Source of the DNA: Nocardia alba NBRC 108234 | Lineage (GTDB): Bacteria; Actinomycetota; Actinomycetes; Mycobacteriales; Mycobacteriaceae | NCBI RefSeq assembly: GCF_001612665.1 | Contig: NZ_BDAX01000036.1 | Span: 1-64,000 of the forward strand | DNA: 64,000 bases | Reading direction: 5' to 3' | Shown: positions 25,872 through 34,456 of the stretch, piece by piece | How positions within the stretch are numbered: the stretch's first letter is position 1 | Layout of the letters: every line of letters starts with the position of its first letter | Notes under the pieces: generated by a model | Seen by the model: the letters and a program-made list of their open reading frames with translations, nothing else | What the model was told of the DNA's origin: nothing | The model's database searches: none | Position numbers and translations under genes: made by a program

Positions 25872-27257
25872 TCAACGCAGCATCTCCGCGACCAGGAAGG
25901 ACAGTTCGAGGGACTGCTGGGTGTTCAGGCGGGGGTCGCAGGCGGTTTCGTAGCGGCCGCCCAGGTCGAGATCGGAGATGTCCTGGGCGCCGCCGAGGCA
26001 CTCGGTGACGTTCTCGCCGGTCAACTCGATGTGCAGGCCGCCGGGGTGGGTGCCGAGGGCGTGGTGCACCTCGAAGAAGCCCTGGACCTCGTCGACGATG
26101 CGGTCGAAGTGGCGGGTCTTGAAACCGGTGGACGACTCGTGGGTGTTGCCGTGCATCGGGTCGCACTGCCAGATGACCTGGTGGCCGGTGGCCTGCACCT
26201 TCTCGATGATCGGGGGCAGCACATCGCGCACCTTGCCGTTGCCCATGCGAGCGACCAGGGTGAGCCGACCGGGCTCGTTGTTCGGGTCGAGCCGCTCGAC
26301 GTACTCCACGGCCAGGTCCGGGGTGGTGGTCGGCCCGATCTTGAGGCCGATCGGGTTCGCGAGAAGTTCGGCCAGCGCGATGTGGGCGCCGTCGAGCTGA
26401 CGGGTGCGCTCGCCGATCCACAGGAAGTGCGCGGACAGGTCGTAGAGCAGCGGTTCGCCGGTCTCGGACTCGCTCAGCCGCAGCATCGCGCGCTCATAGT
26501 CGAGGACGAGCGCCTCGTGCGAGGCGTAGATGCGCGCGGTCTTCAGACTCGGGTCGTTGACCTGGCAGGCGGCCATGAAGCGCAGGCCGCGGTCGATCTC
26601 CTCGGCGAGGGTCTCGTAGCGTGCGCCCGCGGGCGACTGGGCCACGAAATCGCGATTCCAGTCGTGCAGGCGGTGCAGGTCGGCGGTGCCCGCGCTGGTC
26701 AGCGCGCGCACCAGGTTCATCGCGGCGCTGGCGTTGGCGTAGGCGCGCACCAGGCGTGACGGGTCGTGGCGGCGCACAGCCTCGTCGGCGACGAGCGAGT
26801 TCACCATGTCGCCGCGGTAGGACTTCAGGCCGAGCGCGTCGGTGTCGGACGAGCGCGGCTTGGCGTACTGGCCCGCGATGCGCGCCACCTTCACCACCGG
26901 CATGCTCGCGCCGTAGGTGAGCACCACCGCCATCTGCAGCAGCGTGCGGATATTGCCGCGGATGTGGGGTTCGGTGTTGTCGGCGAAGGTCTCGGCGCAG
27001 TCACCGCCCTGCATGAGGAAGGCCTCGCCGCGCGCAACGGCGGCCAGCTGCGCCTTGAGGTCTTCCACCTCGGCCGGCAGGCAGATCGGTGGCACGCTCT
27101 CGAGCACGGTGCGCATGGTGGCGGCCTCGTCGGCATCCCACGACGGCTGCTGCAGGGCCGGGCGGGCCAGCGCGGCGTCGAGGCGACCGCGCAGCTCGTC
27201 GGGCAGCGGCGGCAGTTCCGGCAGGCGGTCAATGGGTACGTCGACGGTCCAGGTCAC
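25872..27257 (-). CDS. aroG: 3-deoxy-7-phosphoheptulonate synthase, class II
   Basis: A 461-aa plant-type (class II) DAHP synthase condensing PEP and erythrose-4-phosphate, the first step of the shikimate pathway. Visible blocks: MQGGDCAETFADN, KVARIAGQYAKPRSSD, GDMVNS, CDPMHGNTHES and the C-terminal GGLHIELTGENVTECLGGA. Full length and standard for the group, whose mycobacterial member is feedback-regulated and complexes with chorismate mutase. Divergent from the exoribonuclease; the 245-base gap (27258-27502) holds the promoters but no clear motif that I can name. Confidence 0.95.
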   Translation of the reverse strand: MTWTVDVPIDRLPELPPLPDELRGRLDAALARPALQQPSWDADEAATMRTVLESVPPICLPAEVEDLKAQLAAVARGEAFLMQGGDCAETFADNTEPHIRGNIRTLLQMAVVLTYGASMPVVKVARIAGQYAKPRSSDTDALGLKSYRGDMVNSLVADEAVRRHDPSRLVRAYANASAAMNLVRALTSAGTADLHRLHDWNRDFVAQSPAGARYETLAEEIDRGLRFMAACQVNDPSLKTARIYASHEALVLDYERAMLRLSESETGEPLLYDLSAHFLWIGERTRQLDGAHIALAELLANPIGLKIGPTTTPDLAVEYVERLDPNNEPGRLTLVARMGNGKVRDVLPPIIEKVQATGHQVIWQCDPMHGNTHESSTGFKTRHFDRIVDEVQGFFEVHHALGTHPGGLHIELTGENVTECLGGAQDISDLDLGGRYETACDPRLNTQQSLELSFLVAEMLR

Positions 27258-27502
27258 CAGTCAACAATACGACCCATCGCGTCGCATTCCGCGTTCGGTC
27301 GACACAAATCGCGCCGATCACGGTCGTCACCGCGTTTCGGCCGGAGGCCGCGGGGGTGTCCTGGTCGTGGCGCATCCGGCACCTGCTGAGCGCGTCGGCG
27401 CTGCGCCTACAATCCAGGACGGAACTTGATAGCGGGCGAACCGTTGCGATGCCCCCGGTCCTCGCATGAGCCGAGGCGGATCCTCACGAGAAGGCAGGAT
27501 AC

Positions 27503-28000
27503 TTGCGATATTTCTACGACTCGGAATTCGTGGAGAACGGGGTGACGATCGACCTGATCTCGATCGGCGTCGTCTGCGAGGACGGGCGCGAATACTATGC
27601 CGTCTCCACCGAATTCGATGCGACGAAGGCCGGGCCGTGGGTGCGCAAGCACGTGCTGCCGAAACTGCCGACCGCCGGGTCGCCGCTGTATCGCACCAGG
27701 GAACAGATTCGCGACGACCTGTTCAAGTTCTTCCTCCCCCGGCCCAGCGTGCAGCCGGAGCTGTGGGCGTGGGTCGGCGCGTACGACCATGTGGCGCTGT
27801 GCCAACTGTGGGGTGATATGACCGCGCTGCCCAAGGCCATGCCGCGCTACACCAACGAACTGCGCCAGCACTGGACTGTCAACGGCAGCCCCGCCCTGCC
27901 GCCCATCCCCGACGACGCGCACGACGCCCTCGCCGACGCCCGCCACAACCTGGCCAAGTTCGAGGCCATCGAGACGTACCGGCGTACCCCGCGCCTGTAG
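27503..28000 (+). CDS. DEDD-type 3'-exoribonuclease (Rv2179c-like)
   Basis: A 165-aa exonuclease of the RNase AS type. The catalytic acidic residues are visible in RYFYDSEFVENG (first Asp/Glu pair) and DDAHDALADARHNLAKF (last Asp/His). RNase AS trims polyA-tailed RNA; M. tuberculosis Rv2179c is the reference. TTG start with AAGGCAGGA just upstream; the protein would begin at the first beta strand, so no shorter start is possible. Followed by a perfect 36-base palindromic terminator. Confidence 0.88.
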   Translation: MRYFYDSEFVENGVTIDLISIGVVCEDGREYYAVSTEFDATKAGPWVRKHVLPKLPTAGSPLYRTREQIRDDLFKFFLPRPSVQPELWAWVGAYDHVALCQLWGDMTALPKAMPRYTNELRQHWTVNGSPALPPIPDDAHDALADARHNLAKFEAIETYRRTPRL

Positions 28001-28007
28001 GACACAG

Positions 28008-28043
28008 CGAAGGCCCCGAGTCGAATTCGACTCGGGGCCTTCG
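28008..28043. terminator. Bidirectional terminator between exoribonuclease and qcrB
   Basis: A perfect 36-base palindrome, with each arm CGAAGGCCCCGAGTCGAA meeting at GAATTC. It begins 7 bases after the exoribonuclease stop and ends 16 bases before the qcrB stop on the other strand. Confidence 0.85.
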
Positions 28044-28059
28044 TGCTTCGTGCCGTCGG

Positions 28060-29670
28060 TCAGTGACCGGACGGTTTGCCGCTGTTCGCGATCGCCTGCT
28101 GCTCGGCGAGCACAGCGAGCATCCGGTGCTCCTCCTGCTCCTCGATCTCGACCCAGGAATCGCCCTCGGCCTTGGGGTCGGCCCGCAGGAAGCTACCGGT
28201 GCCGGGCTTGCCCGCCGAACCCAGCTTGTTCATCTTCTTGGGCACCGGAGCGCCCTGGTACTCCAGCGGGATGGCGTGGCCGTGGTCGTCGACCCCGCCC
28301 AGCGGCTGGTGCACCTCGATGTACTCGCCGTGCGGCAGACGCTTGATCACGCCGGTCTCGATGCCGTGCTCGAGCACCGCCCGGTCACTGCGCTGCAAAC
28401 CGATGCAGAACCGGTAGGTCACGAAGTACGCGATCGGCGGCAGCAACAGCAGACCGATACGACCGAACCAGGTGGTCGCGTTCAGCGAGATATCGAACTT
28501 CAGCGCGATGATGTCGTTGACACACGAGAGCGTGAGCACCACGTAGAACGCGATGGACATGGCGCCGATCGCGGTACGCACCGGCACGTCGCGCGGACGC
28601 TGGAGCAGGTTGTGATGCGCCGAGGTGTCGTTGGTGAGGCGCTTCTCGATCCACGGGTAGGCCACCAGCAGCGTGAACACCAGACCCATGATGAGCGCGA
28701 CCCAGAACGCCGCCGGGATCGTGTATCGACCCAGGTAGAGCTCCCACGGCGGCATCAGACGCGCCATACCGTCGGTCCACATCATGTAGAAGTCGGGCTG
28801 TGAACCCGCCGACACCTGGGACGGGTTGTACGGACCCAGGTTCCAGATCGGGTTGATCTGCAGGACACCACCCATGATGCCGACGATGCCGAGGGTGAAC
28901 GCGAAGAACGCGCCCTGATCGGCGGCGAACACCGGGATGATGCGCGCGCCGACGACGTTGTGCTCGGTGCGGGCCGGTCCGGGGAACTGGGTGTGCTTCT
29001 GGTACCAGACCAGCGCCACGTGCGCGCCGATCAGCGCCAGGATGATGCCGGGCAGCAGCAGCACGTGCGCGATGTAGAGGCGCGGGATGATGATGTCGCC
29101 GGGGAAGTCGCCGCCGAACATCAGCCAGTGCAGCCAGGTACCGACGACCGGGACACCGATGGTGATACCCGAGAACGCGGCGCGCAGACCGGTACCGGAG
29201 AGCAGATCGTCGGGCAGCGAGTAGCCGAAGAAACCTTCGAACATCGCCAGGATCAGCAGCAGCGAGCCGATCACCCAGTTCGCCTCACGCGGCTTGCGGA
29301 ACGCGCCGGTGAAGAAGATGCGGAACAGGTGGATGATGATCGACGCCGCGAACAGCAGGGCCGCCCAGTGGTGGATCTGCCGGACGAACAGACCGCCGCG
29401 CACCTCGAAGGAGATGTTCAGCGCGGTCTCGTAGGCCCGCGACATGCCGACGCCGCGCAGCGGCTGGTAGGCGCCGTCGTAGACCACGTGGGTCATCGAC
29501 GGGTCGAAGAACAGCGTCAGGTACACACCCGACAGCAGCAGGATGATGAACGCGTAGAGCGCGATCTCACCCAGCAGGAACGACCAGTGGGTCGGGAAGA
29601 CCTTGTTGATCGACCGCTTGACGAACGCTGCGGCGCGATACCGCTCGTCCATCTCGTTTACCTGGCTCAT
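28060..29670 (-). CDS. qcrB: Cytochrome bc1 complex cytochrome b subunit
   Basis: A 536-aa membrane subunit that carries the two b hemes and the menaquinol sites of the bcc-aa3 supercomplex. Heme-ligand histidines are in RQIHHWAALLFAASIIIHLFR and in the IAHVLLLPGI-LIGAHVALVWYQKH region; SGTGLRAAFSG and the PPWELY-type QcrB segment are also present. The actinobacterial C-terminal extension (about 120 residues, soluble) is present. ATG at 29670 overlaps the qcrA stop by 4 bases; the reading extending to 29841 lies within qcrA. Confidence 0.95.
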   Translation of the reverse strand: MSQVNEMDERYRAAAFVKRSINKVFPTHWSFLLGEIALYAFIILLLSGVYLTLFFDPSMTHVVYDGAYQPLRGVGMSRAYETALNISFEVRGGLFVRQIHHWAALLFAASIIIHLFRIFFTGAFRKPREANWVIGSLLLILAMFEGFFGYSLPDDLLSGTGLRAAFSGITIGVPVVGTWLHWLMFGGDFPGDIIIPRLYIAHVLLLPGIILALIGAHVALVWYQKHTQFPGPARTEHNVVGARIIPVFAADQGAFFAFTLGIVGIMGGVLQINPIWNLGPYNPSQVSAGSQPDFYMMWTDGMARLMPPWELYLGRYTIPAAFWVALIMGLVFTLLVAYPWIEKRLTNDTSAHHNLLQRPRDVPVRTAIGAMSIAFYVVLTLSCVNDIIALKFDISLNATTWFGRIGLLLLPPIAYFVTYRFCIGLQRSDRAVLEHGIETGVIKRLPHGEYIEVHQPLGGVDDHGHAIPLEYQGAPVPKKMNKLGSAGKPGTGSFLRADPKAEGDSWVEIEEQEEHRMLAVLAEQQAIANSGKPSGH

Positions 29671-30806
29671 GAACGACGCTCCCAGAAGGCCGGGCCGAGC
29701 GGCTCGATGAAGTCGCCCGCGGCGACCAGGAAGCCCTCGGAGTTGACGGTGATCGGCAGCTGAGGCAGTGCGCGAGCGGCAGGACCGAAGACCGGCTTGG
29801 CCCACTCGGTCGCGAGGAACTGCGACTGGTGGCACGGGCACAGGATCCGGTTGGTCTGCTGCTCGAACAGCGAGGTGGGGCAGCCGAGGTGGGTGCAGAT
29901 CTTCGAGTAGGCGAAGTAGTCGCCGAAGTTGAAGCTCTCCTGGCCCTTGCGCTTGATCGCCTTCTCGGCGTCCGCGGTGCGCAGCCGGATCATCATGACG
30001 GCGTTGCGGATACCGCGCAGCGACTGGAGGGTGGCGTGCTCATCGCCGCGCCACTTCTCTTTCCACGGGAACACGGTCTCCATCGAGCCGGCGTCCAGGT
30101 CTTCCGGACGCACCAGCACGATGTCGTTGGGGCGACCCGTATCGCGGCGGATGTAGACGGTCTCGCCCGGGTAGTCCGGGGTCCAGCCCGAGACCCACAG
30201 CGGCGACTTGTCGCGCTTGGCCCACGGGTTCTTCACCATGCCGCCGACGAACACCAGCAGCGCGCCGATACCGAGCACACCGACACCGGCGCCGGCCGTA
30301 CCGAGCATCATCTTGCGACGACCGAGCGTGGAGGTGTCGAGCGCGTCCTGCAGCTCGGCCGCCAGGGTACGACGCTCGACCTCGTCCGACGGGCCGTCGT
30401 GGCGCTGCTGGATGGAGATCTCGGCGGGGATGAACCGCTTGCGGATCAGCACGACCGCGATACCGATGACCAGCACCGAGATGCCGAAGGTGAGGCCGAC
30501 GAGCGGGGTGAACAGCGAGTAGGCGCTGTGGCCCTCCTCGGCGTAGCCCTTCCATTCCCACGGCCAGAACAGGAAGACACCGATGAGCGCGGCGGCGGCG
30601 AGACCGGAGACGGCGAACCAGAACGTGACCGCACGTTCAGCGCGCTTCTCGGCCCTGGTGCCGGGCACGGGCCACCGCTCGTTGCGGTAGACGACATCGA
30701 CGTCGTCGCGACCGGTGCCGAGCGCTACCAGCTCGTCACGCGACATCGCGTCCAGTTCGTCTTCGGTGGGTTCGCGACCCATGTCGCTGTGCTCCTGTCC
30801 ACTCAT
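29667..30806 (-). CDS. qcrA: Cytochrome bc1 complex Rieske iron-sulfur subunit
   Basis: A 379-aa Rieske protein passing electrons from quinol to cytochrome cc. The [2Fe-2S] motifs CTHLGC and CPCHQSQF are near residues 300-325. As typical of actinobacteria, three membrane helices precede the Rieske domain (near residues 70, 110 and 170). Start chosen at ATG 30806; a TTG four codons upstream is equally open, and neither has a strong ribosome site. Coupled to qcrB, 73 bases after qcrC. Confidence 0.93.
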   Translation of the reverse strand: MSGQEHSDMGREPTEDELDAMSRDELVALGTGRDDVDVVYRNERWPVPGTRAEKRAERAVTFWFAVSGLAAAALIGVFLFWPWEWKGYAEEGHSAYSLFTPLVGLTFGISVLVIGIAVVLIRKRFIPAEISIQQRHDGPSDEVERRTLAAELQDALDTSTLGRRKMMLGTAGAGVGVLGIGALLVFVGGMVKNPWAKRDKSPLWVSGWTPDYPGETVYIRRDTGRPNDIVLVRPEDLDAGSMETVFPWKEKWRGDEHATLQSLRGIRNAVMMIRLRTADAEKAIKRKGQESFNFGDYFAYSKICTHLGCPTSLFEQQTNRILCPCHQSQFLATEWAKPVFGPAARALPQLPITVNSEGFLVAAGDFIEPLGPAFWERRS

Positions 30807-30879
30807 GGCTGCATCCAATTCGTCATGCTCGGGCGCGCCGCGTGGTTACGCTGCGCTGCCGCCTCCGCGCGCTGACCGA

Positions 30880-31752
30880 TCATGTGCGCGATCCGATCCA
30901 CATCGCGGCGCCGACCACGGCGGTGATGCCGATGACCCACATCGCCAAACCCTCGGTCGCCGGACCGAACCCACCGAGATCCCAGCCGCCGGGCGACTTC
31001 TCCTCGGCGGAGTTCTTGACGTAGGCGACGATGTCGCGCTTCTCCTCCGAGGTCAGCTGCCGGTCGGAGAACTTGGGCATGTTCTGCGGGCCGGTGACCA
31101 TGGCCTGGTAGATCTGCTGCTCGCTGGCCTCGGCCAGCGGCGGCGCGAACTTGCCGCCGGAGAGCGCGCCACCGCGACCGGTGAAGTTGTGGCAGGAGGC
31201 GCAGTTCATGCGGAACAGCTCCGAGCCACGGGCGATATCGTCGCCGCGCAGCGACTCCTGGGCGATCTCGCCGTTGGCGTCACGGATCACCGAGGGGCCA
31301 CCGCCGTTGGCGGCGACGTACGCGCCGATCGCGTCGGTCTGGTGCGCGTCGAACTTCTCCGGCTTGCGCAGGGCCTGCGCGCCGTTCATGGCCATCGGCA
31401 TACGACCGGAGGAAACCTGGAAGTACACCGCGGCCTCGCCGACGCCGATCAGGCTCGGACCACGGTCGGCGACGCCCTGCAGGTTCGCACCGTGGCACGT
31501 GATGCACGACGTGTCGTACAGCTGCTTGCCCTCGCGGATGAGCGCGGACTGGTCTTCGTGCGCGGTCGCGACCTGCGCCTGCGGGGTGAGCGCGGTAGCC
31601 AGGAAGCCGGCTCCGACCAAGCCGATCATCAGCGCGAGCGCACCCGCGATGCGACGACGGGCACGGCGCTGCTTGCGCGCCTTTGCGGCCTGAGCGGCCT
31701 GCCCGGTGCCGGGGCCTGCGGGCTCTTGGGCCGACGGGGGAGATGAACTCAT
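30880..31752 (-). CDS. qcrC: Cytochrome bc1 complex diheme cytochrome c subunit
   Basis: A 290-aa membrane-anchored cytochrome cc. Two heme c motifs, CITCH and CASCH, each start a c-type domain with later Met ligands (GRMPM and NMPKF). An N-terminal membrane helix follows an Ala/Arg-rich cytoplasmic start (KARKQRRARRR), and there is a C-terminal membrane helix. The direct link between bc1 and aa3 oxidase in this lineage depends on it, as there is no soluble cytochrome c. It lies 57 bases downstream of ctaE in the same operon. Confidence 0.94.
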   Translation of the reverse strand: MSSSPPSAQEPAGPGTGQAAQAAKARKQRRARRRIAGALALMIGLVGAGFLATALTPQAQVATAHEDQSALIREGKQLYDTSCITCHGANLQGVADRGPSLIGVGEAAVYFQVSSGRMPMAMNGAQALRKPEKFDAHQTDAIGAYVAANGGGPSVIRDANGEIAQESLRGDDIARGSELFRMNCASCHNFTGRGGALSGGKFAPPLAEASEQQIYQAMVTGPQNMPKFSDRQLTSEEKRDIVAYVKNSAEEKSPGGWDLGGFGPATEGLAMWVIGITAVVGAAMWIGSRT

Positions 31753-31809
31753 CTGTGTCCCTTTGGAGTAGACGGAACCGACTTGTGCAAAAGCTGTGTG
31801 CGCCGCGCG

Positions 31810-32421
31810 CTAACGGACGAAGTAGATCGTGGCGAACAGCCCGATCCAGACGATGTCGACGAAGTGCCAGTAGTACGACACCACGATCGCGGCGGTGGCC
31901 TGGGCGGGCGTGAACTTGCTCAGCGTGGTGCGGATGAGCAGGAACACGAACGCGATGAGACCGCCGATCACGTGCAGACCGTGGAAGCCCGTGGTGATGT
32001 AGAAAACCGAGCCGTACGAGCTGCCGGCGATCGAAGTTCCCTCCTCCACCAGGTGGTAGTACTCGTAGCCCTGCCCGGCGACGAAGAACGCGCCCATCAG
32101 CAGGGTGATCGAGTACCAGCGACGAAGGCCGAACACGTCGCCCTTCTCCGCGGCGAACACACCCATCTGGCAGGTGAACGAGGAGGCGATCAGCACGGCC
32201 GTCACCGGAATCGCGAGCTTCATGTTCAGCTCGGTCGGCTCCGGGGGCCAGTGCCCGTGCGCCTGCGCGCGAGCAACGAAATACATGGCGAACAGGCCGG
32301 CGAAGAACATCAGCTCGCTCGACAGCCAGATGATGGTTCCGACGCTGACCATGTTGGGCCGGTTCAGCGAATGCACACGCTGAGTAATGGCCGATCCTGG
32401 GGTGCCTACTGCGGTCGTCAC
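31810..32421 (-). CDS. ctaE: Cytochrome c oxidase subunit 3
   Basis: A 203-aa heme-copper oxidase subunit III with five membrane helices. It has HSLNRPNMVSVGTIIWLSSELMFFAGLFAMYF near the start and TTGFHGLHVIGGLIAFVFLL and YYWHFVDIVWIGLFATIYF near the end. I choose the GTG at 32421 because the product then starts TTAVGTPGSAITQRVHSLN, as in mycobacterial CtaE, and has the same length. First gene of ctaE-qcrC-qcrA-qcrB. Confidence 0.92.
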   Translation of the reverse strand: MTTAVGTPGSAITQRVHSLNRPNMVSVGTIIWLSSELMFFAGLFAMYFVARAQAHGHWPPEPTELNMKLAIPVTAVLIASSFTCQMGVFAAEKGDVFGLRRWYSITLLMGAFFVAGQGYEYYHLVEEGTSIAGSSYGSVFYITTGFHGLHVIGGLIAFVFLLIRTTLSKFTPAQATAAIVVSYYWHFVDIVWIGLFATIYFVR

Positions 32422-32600
32422 GGGGTAAGTATGACTCTTCGTAGTACGACACATGTACCCGGGTACGAAAGTTTGTGGCCCGAGTCGGAAAACCCACGCA
32501 CAGAGGGGGTCTACCGCCTCCGTCGGCGTGTTGGCGACGATCGCGCGACAACTCATTGTGACAGCGTTGGATGTGGATAGGCTGAGACGAGGAGGCGACG

Positions 32601-33017
32601 ATGGTCGTGGTGCGGATGTGGCGGCGGCTGTTCGGTGGGCCGGCGCGGGAGTTGGACCCCGAACGTGACGATCTCGTCGTGGTCGCGTCGAGTTTCGACG
32701 ATGTCGAGGCTTGTTCGACCGCGCTGGATCGGGCGAGCGAGCTGGATCGGGAGGCCGACGCGGTGTTGCGCCACCATCTTCGGCTGCCCGCCGAGCAGAT
32801 CGAGGCCGCGTGCGAGATCGCCGGATACGACGGATACGCGCGTGCCGAGACCGCTGCCGCGGCCGAGGACCTGGTTCCGGTCCTCCTGCAGCGGGTGCAA
32901 CGACTCGACCCACTGACCTGCTCGCAGGAACGCTCGCGGATGGCCGGGCTGGCCCAGCGCCACGACGGCATCGCCGACGGTTGGGACGCGCTGCAACCCC
33001 CGCGCGCCACCCCGTAA
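32601..33017 (+). CDS. Hypothetical protein, 138 aa
   Basis: A soluble, acidic, mostly alpha-helical protein without a recognised domain. It has a basic N-terminus (VVVRMWRRLFGG) and then long Ala/Glu/Arg helices with repeated DREAD, EAACEIAGYDGY and AETAAAAED segments. ATG follows GAGGAGG by 6 bases, so translation is convincing. Divergent from ctaE, 91 bases upstream of trpD and not present at this position in M. tuberculosis as far as I recall. Function unknown. Confidence 0.72.
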   Translation: MVVVRMWRRLFGGPARELDPERDDLVVVASSFDDVEACSTALDRASELDREADAVLRHHLRLPAEQIEAACEIAGYDGYARAETAAAAEDLVPVLLQRVQRLDPLTCSQERSRMAGLAQRHDGIADGWDALQPPRATP

Positions 33018-33108
33018 ACTTCGCCCGACGGCGCAAAAGGCTTTGCGCCGCCTCCGCGTGCCCGATCTACTGTGGCGCAACGGCGTCGTCGAAGGAGAAG
33101 CAGAGCAG

Positions 33109-34170
33109 ATGAGCGTGCGCAGCTGGGCCCAGGTGCTCGGAACCCTCGCCGACGGTGGCGACCTGGCCGCGGACGACACCACCTGGGTGATCGACGAGAT
33201 CTTCACCGACAACGCCACCGCGGCCCAGATCGCGGCGTTCGGCGTCGCCATGAAGATCAAGGGCCCCACCCCGACCGAACTGGCCGGCATGGTGGCCGGG
33301 ATGCTCGGGCGCGCGCGGCTGGTCCACATCGATGGCGACGCGGTCGATGTCGTCGGCACGGGCGGCGACCGATCGGGCTCGGTGAACATCTCGACCATGT
33401 CGGCGGTGGTCGTGGCCTCGGCCGGGGTGCCCGTGGTCAAGCACGGGAACCGGGCGGCCTCATCGAAGGCCGGTGGCGCCGACGTGCTCGAAGCGCTCGG
33501 GGTGAAGCTCGCACTCGGACCCGAGTCGGTGGCCCGGTCGGTGCGTGAGGCGGGAATCGGGTTCTGTTTCGCGCCGCTGTTCCACTCGGGGCTGCGTTTC
33601 GCCGGGGCCGCGCGCAAGGAGATCGGCATCCCGACCGTGTTCAACGTGCTGGGGCCGCTGACCAATCCGGCGCAGCCGGGCGCCGGGCTGATCGGGTGCG
33701 CGTTCGCCGATCTCGCGCCGGTGATCGCGGGCGTCTTCGCGGCGCGCGGGGCCAGTGCGCTGGTGGTGCGTGGGCGCGACGGGCTCGACGAGATCACCAC
33801 GTCGGACCGCACCGATGTGTGGGTGGTCAGCGGTGGGCGGATCCGTCAGACGGTGATCGATCCGACGCGGCTCGGCATCGCGCTGGTGGATCTGGACGAG
33901 CTGCGCGGCGGCGACGCCGAGGTCAACGCCCGGGTCGCGCGCGAGGTGTTCGCGGGGACGCCGGGGCCCGTTCGGGACGCGGTGCTGCTGAACTCGGCCG
34001 CGGCGATCGTGGCCTATGACCTGTCTCGCGGAATCGGCGATGTCGACTCCGATCTCGACGCCGCGCTGTCGCGCGGACTCGAGCGGGCCGCCGCCGCTGT
34101 GGACAGCGGGGCGGCGGCGAAGCTGCTGCAGAACTGGGCGGCGCTCACCCAGGTGCTCGACGAGAACTGA
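33109..34170 (+). CDS. trpD: Anthranilate phosphoribosyltransferase
   Basis: A 353-aa enzyme joining anthranilate to PRPP in tryptophan synthesis. The PRPP motif VGTGGDRSGSVNISTMSAVVVA, VKHGNRAASSKAGGADVLEALG and NVLGPLTNPAQPGAG are all diagnostic. ATG at 33109 preceded by AAGGAG; an earlier in-frame start (33043) would add an unrelated N-terminus. A TrpF-like gene lies close by on the opposite strand, but no other trp genes are in the window. Confidence 0.94.
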   Translation: MSVRSWAQVLGTLADGGDLAADDTTWVIDEIFTDNATAAQIAAFGVAMKIKGPTPTELAGMVAGMLGRARLVHIDGDAVDVVGTGGDRSGSVNISTMSAVVVASAGVPVVKHGNRAASSKAGGADVLEALGVKLALGPESVARSVREAGIGFCFAPLFHSGLRFAGAARKEIGIPTVFNVLGPLTNPAQPGAGLIGCAFADLAPVIAGVFAARGASALVVRGRDGLDEITTSDRTDVWVVSGGRIRQTVIDPTRLGIALVDLDELRGGDAEVNARVAREVFAGTPGPVRDAVLLNSAAAIVAYDLSRGIGDVDSDLDAALSRGLERAAAAVDSGAAAKLLQNWAALTQVLDEN

Positions 34171-34176
34171 CAGCGC

Positions 34177-34452
34177 CTACTCCCCCAGCGAGAATCCGGC
34201 TTCCACGTCGGCGCTGGAATAGGACTTGAACGCGATATGGGTGGTGGTGCGGACCACGCCGTCCACCTTGTCGATGCCCGAGGTGACCACCTCGGCGATC
34301 TGCGCGTGGTCGCGGACCCGCACGATCGCGATCAGGTCCACGTCACCGGCGCAGGAGTACACCTCGGCGACTCCTGCGGTGTCGGCGAGGGCCTGCGCGG
34401 TCTCGGGGATGCGAGAGTTCTGCGCCTGGATCATCACGATCGCGGTAATCAT
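34177..34452 (-). CDS. Stand-alone Lrp/AsnC ligand-binding (RAM) domain protein
   Basis: A 91-aa protein consisting only of the RAM domain of Lrp/AsnC regulators: ITAIVMIQAQNSRIPETAQALADTAGVAEVYSCAGDVDLIAIVRVRD. There is no helix-turn-helix. Such proteins bind amino acids and may form mixed oligomers with full-length Lrp proteins. Located between trpD (convergent, 6 bases apart) and the TrpF-like gene on the same strand, so sensing an aromatic amino acid is a reasonable guess. Confidence 0.85.
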   Translation of the reverse strand: MITAIVMIQAQNSRIPETAQALADTAGVAEVYSCAGDVDLIAIVRVRDHAQIAEVVTSGIDKVDGVVRTTTHIAFKSYSSADVEAGFSLGE

Positions 34453-34456
34453 GGGA

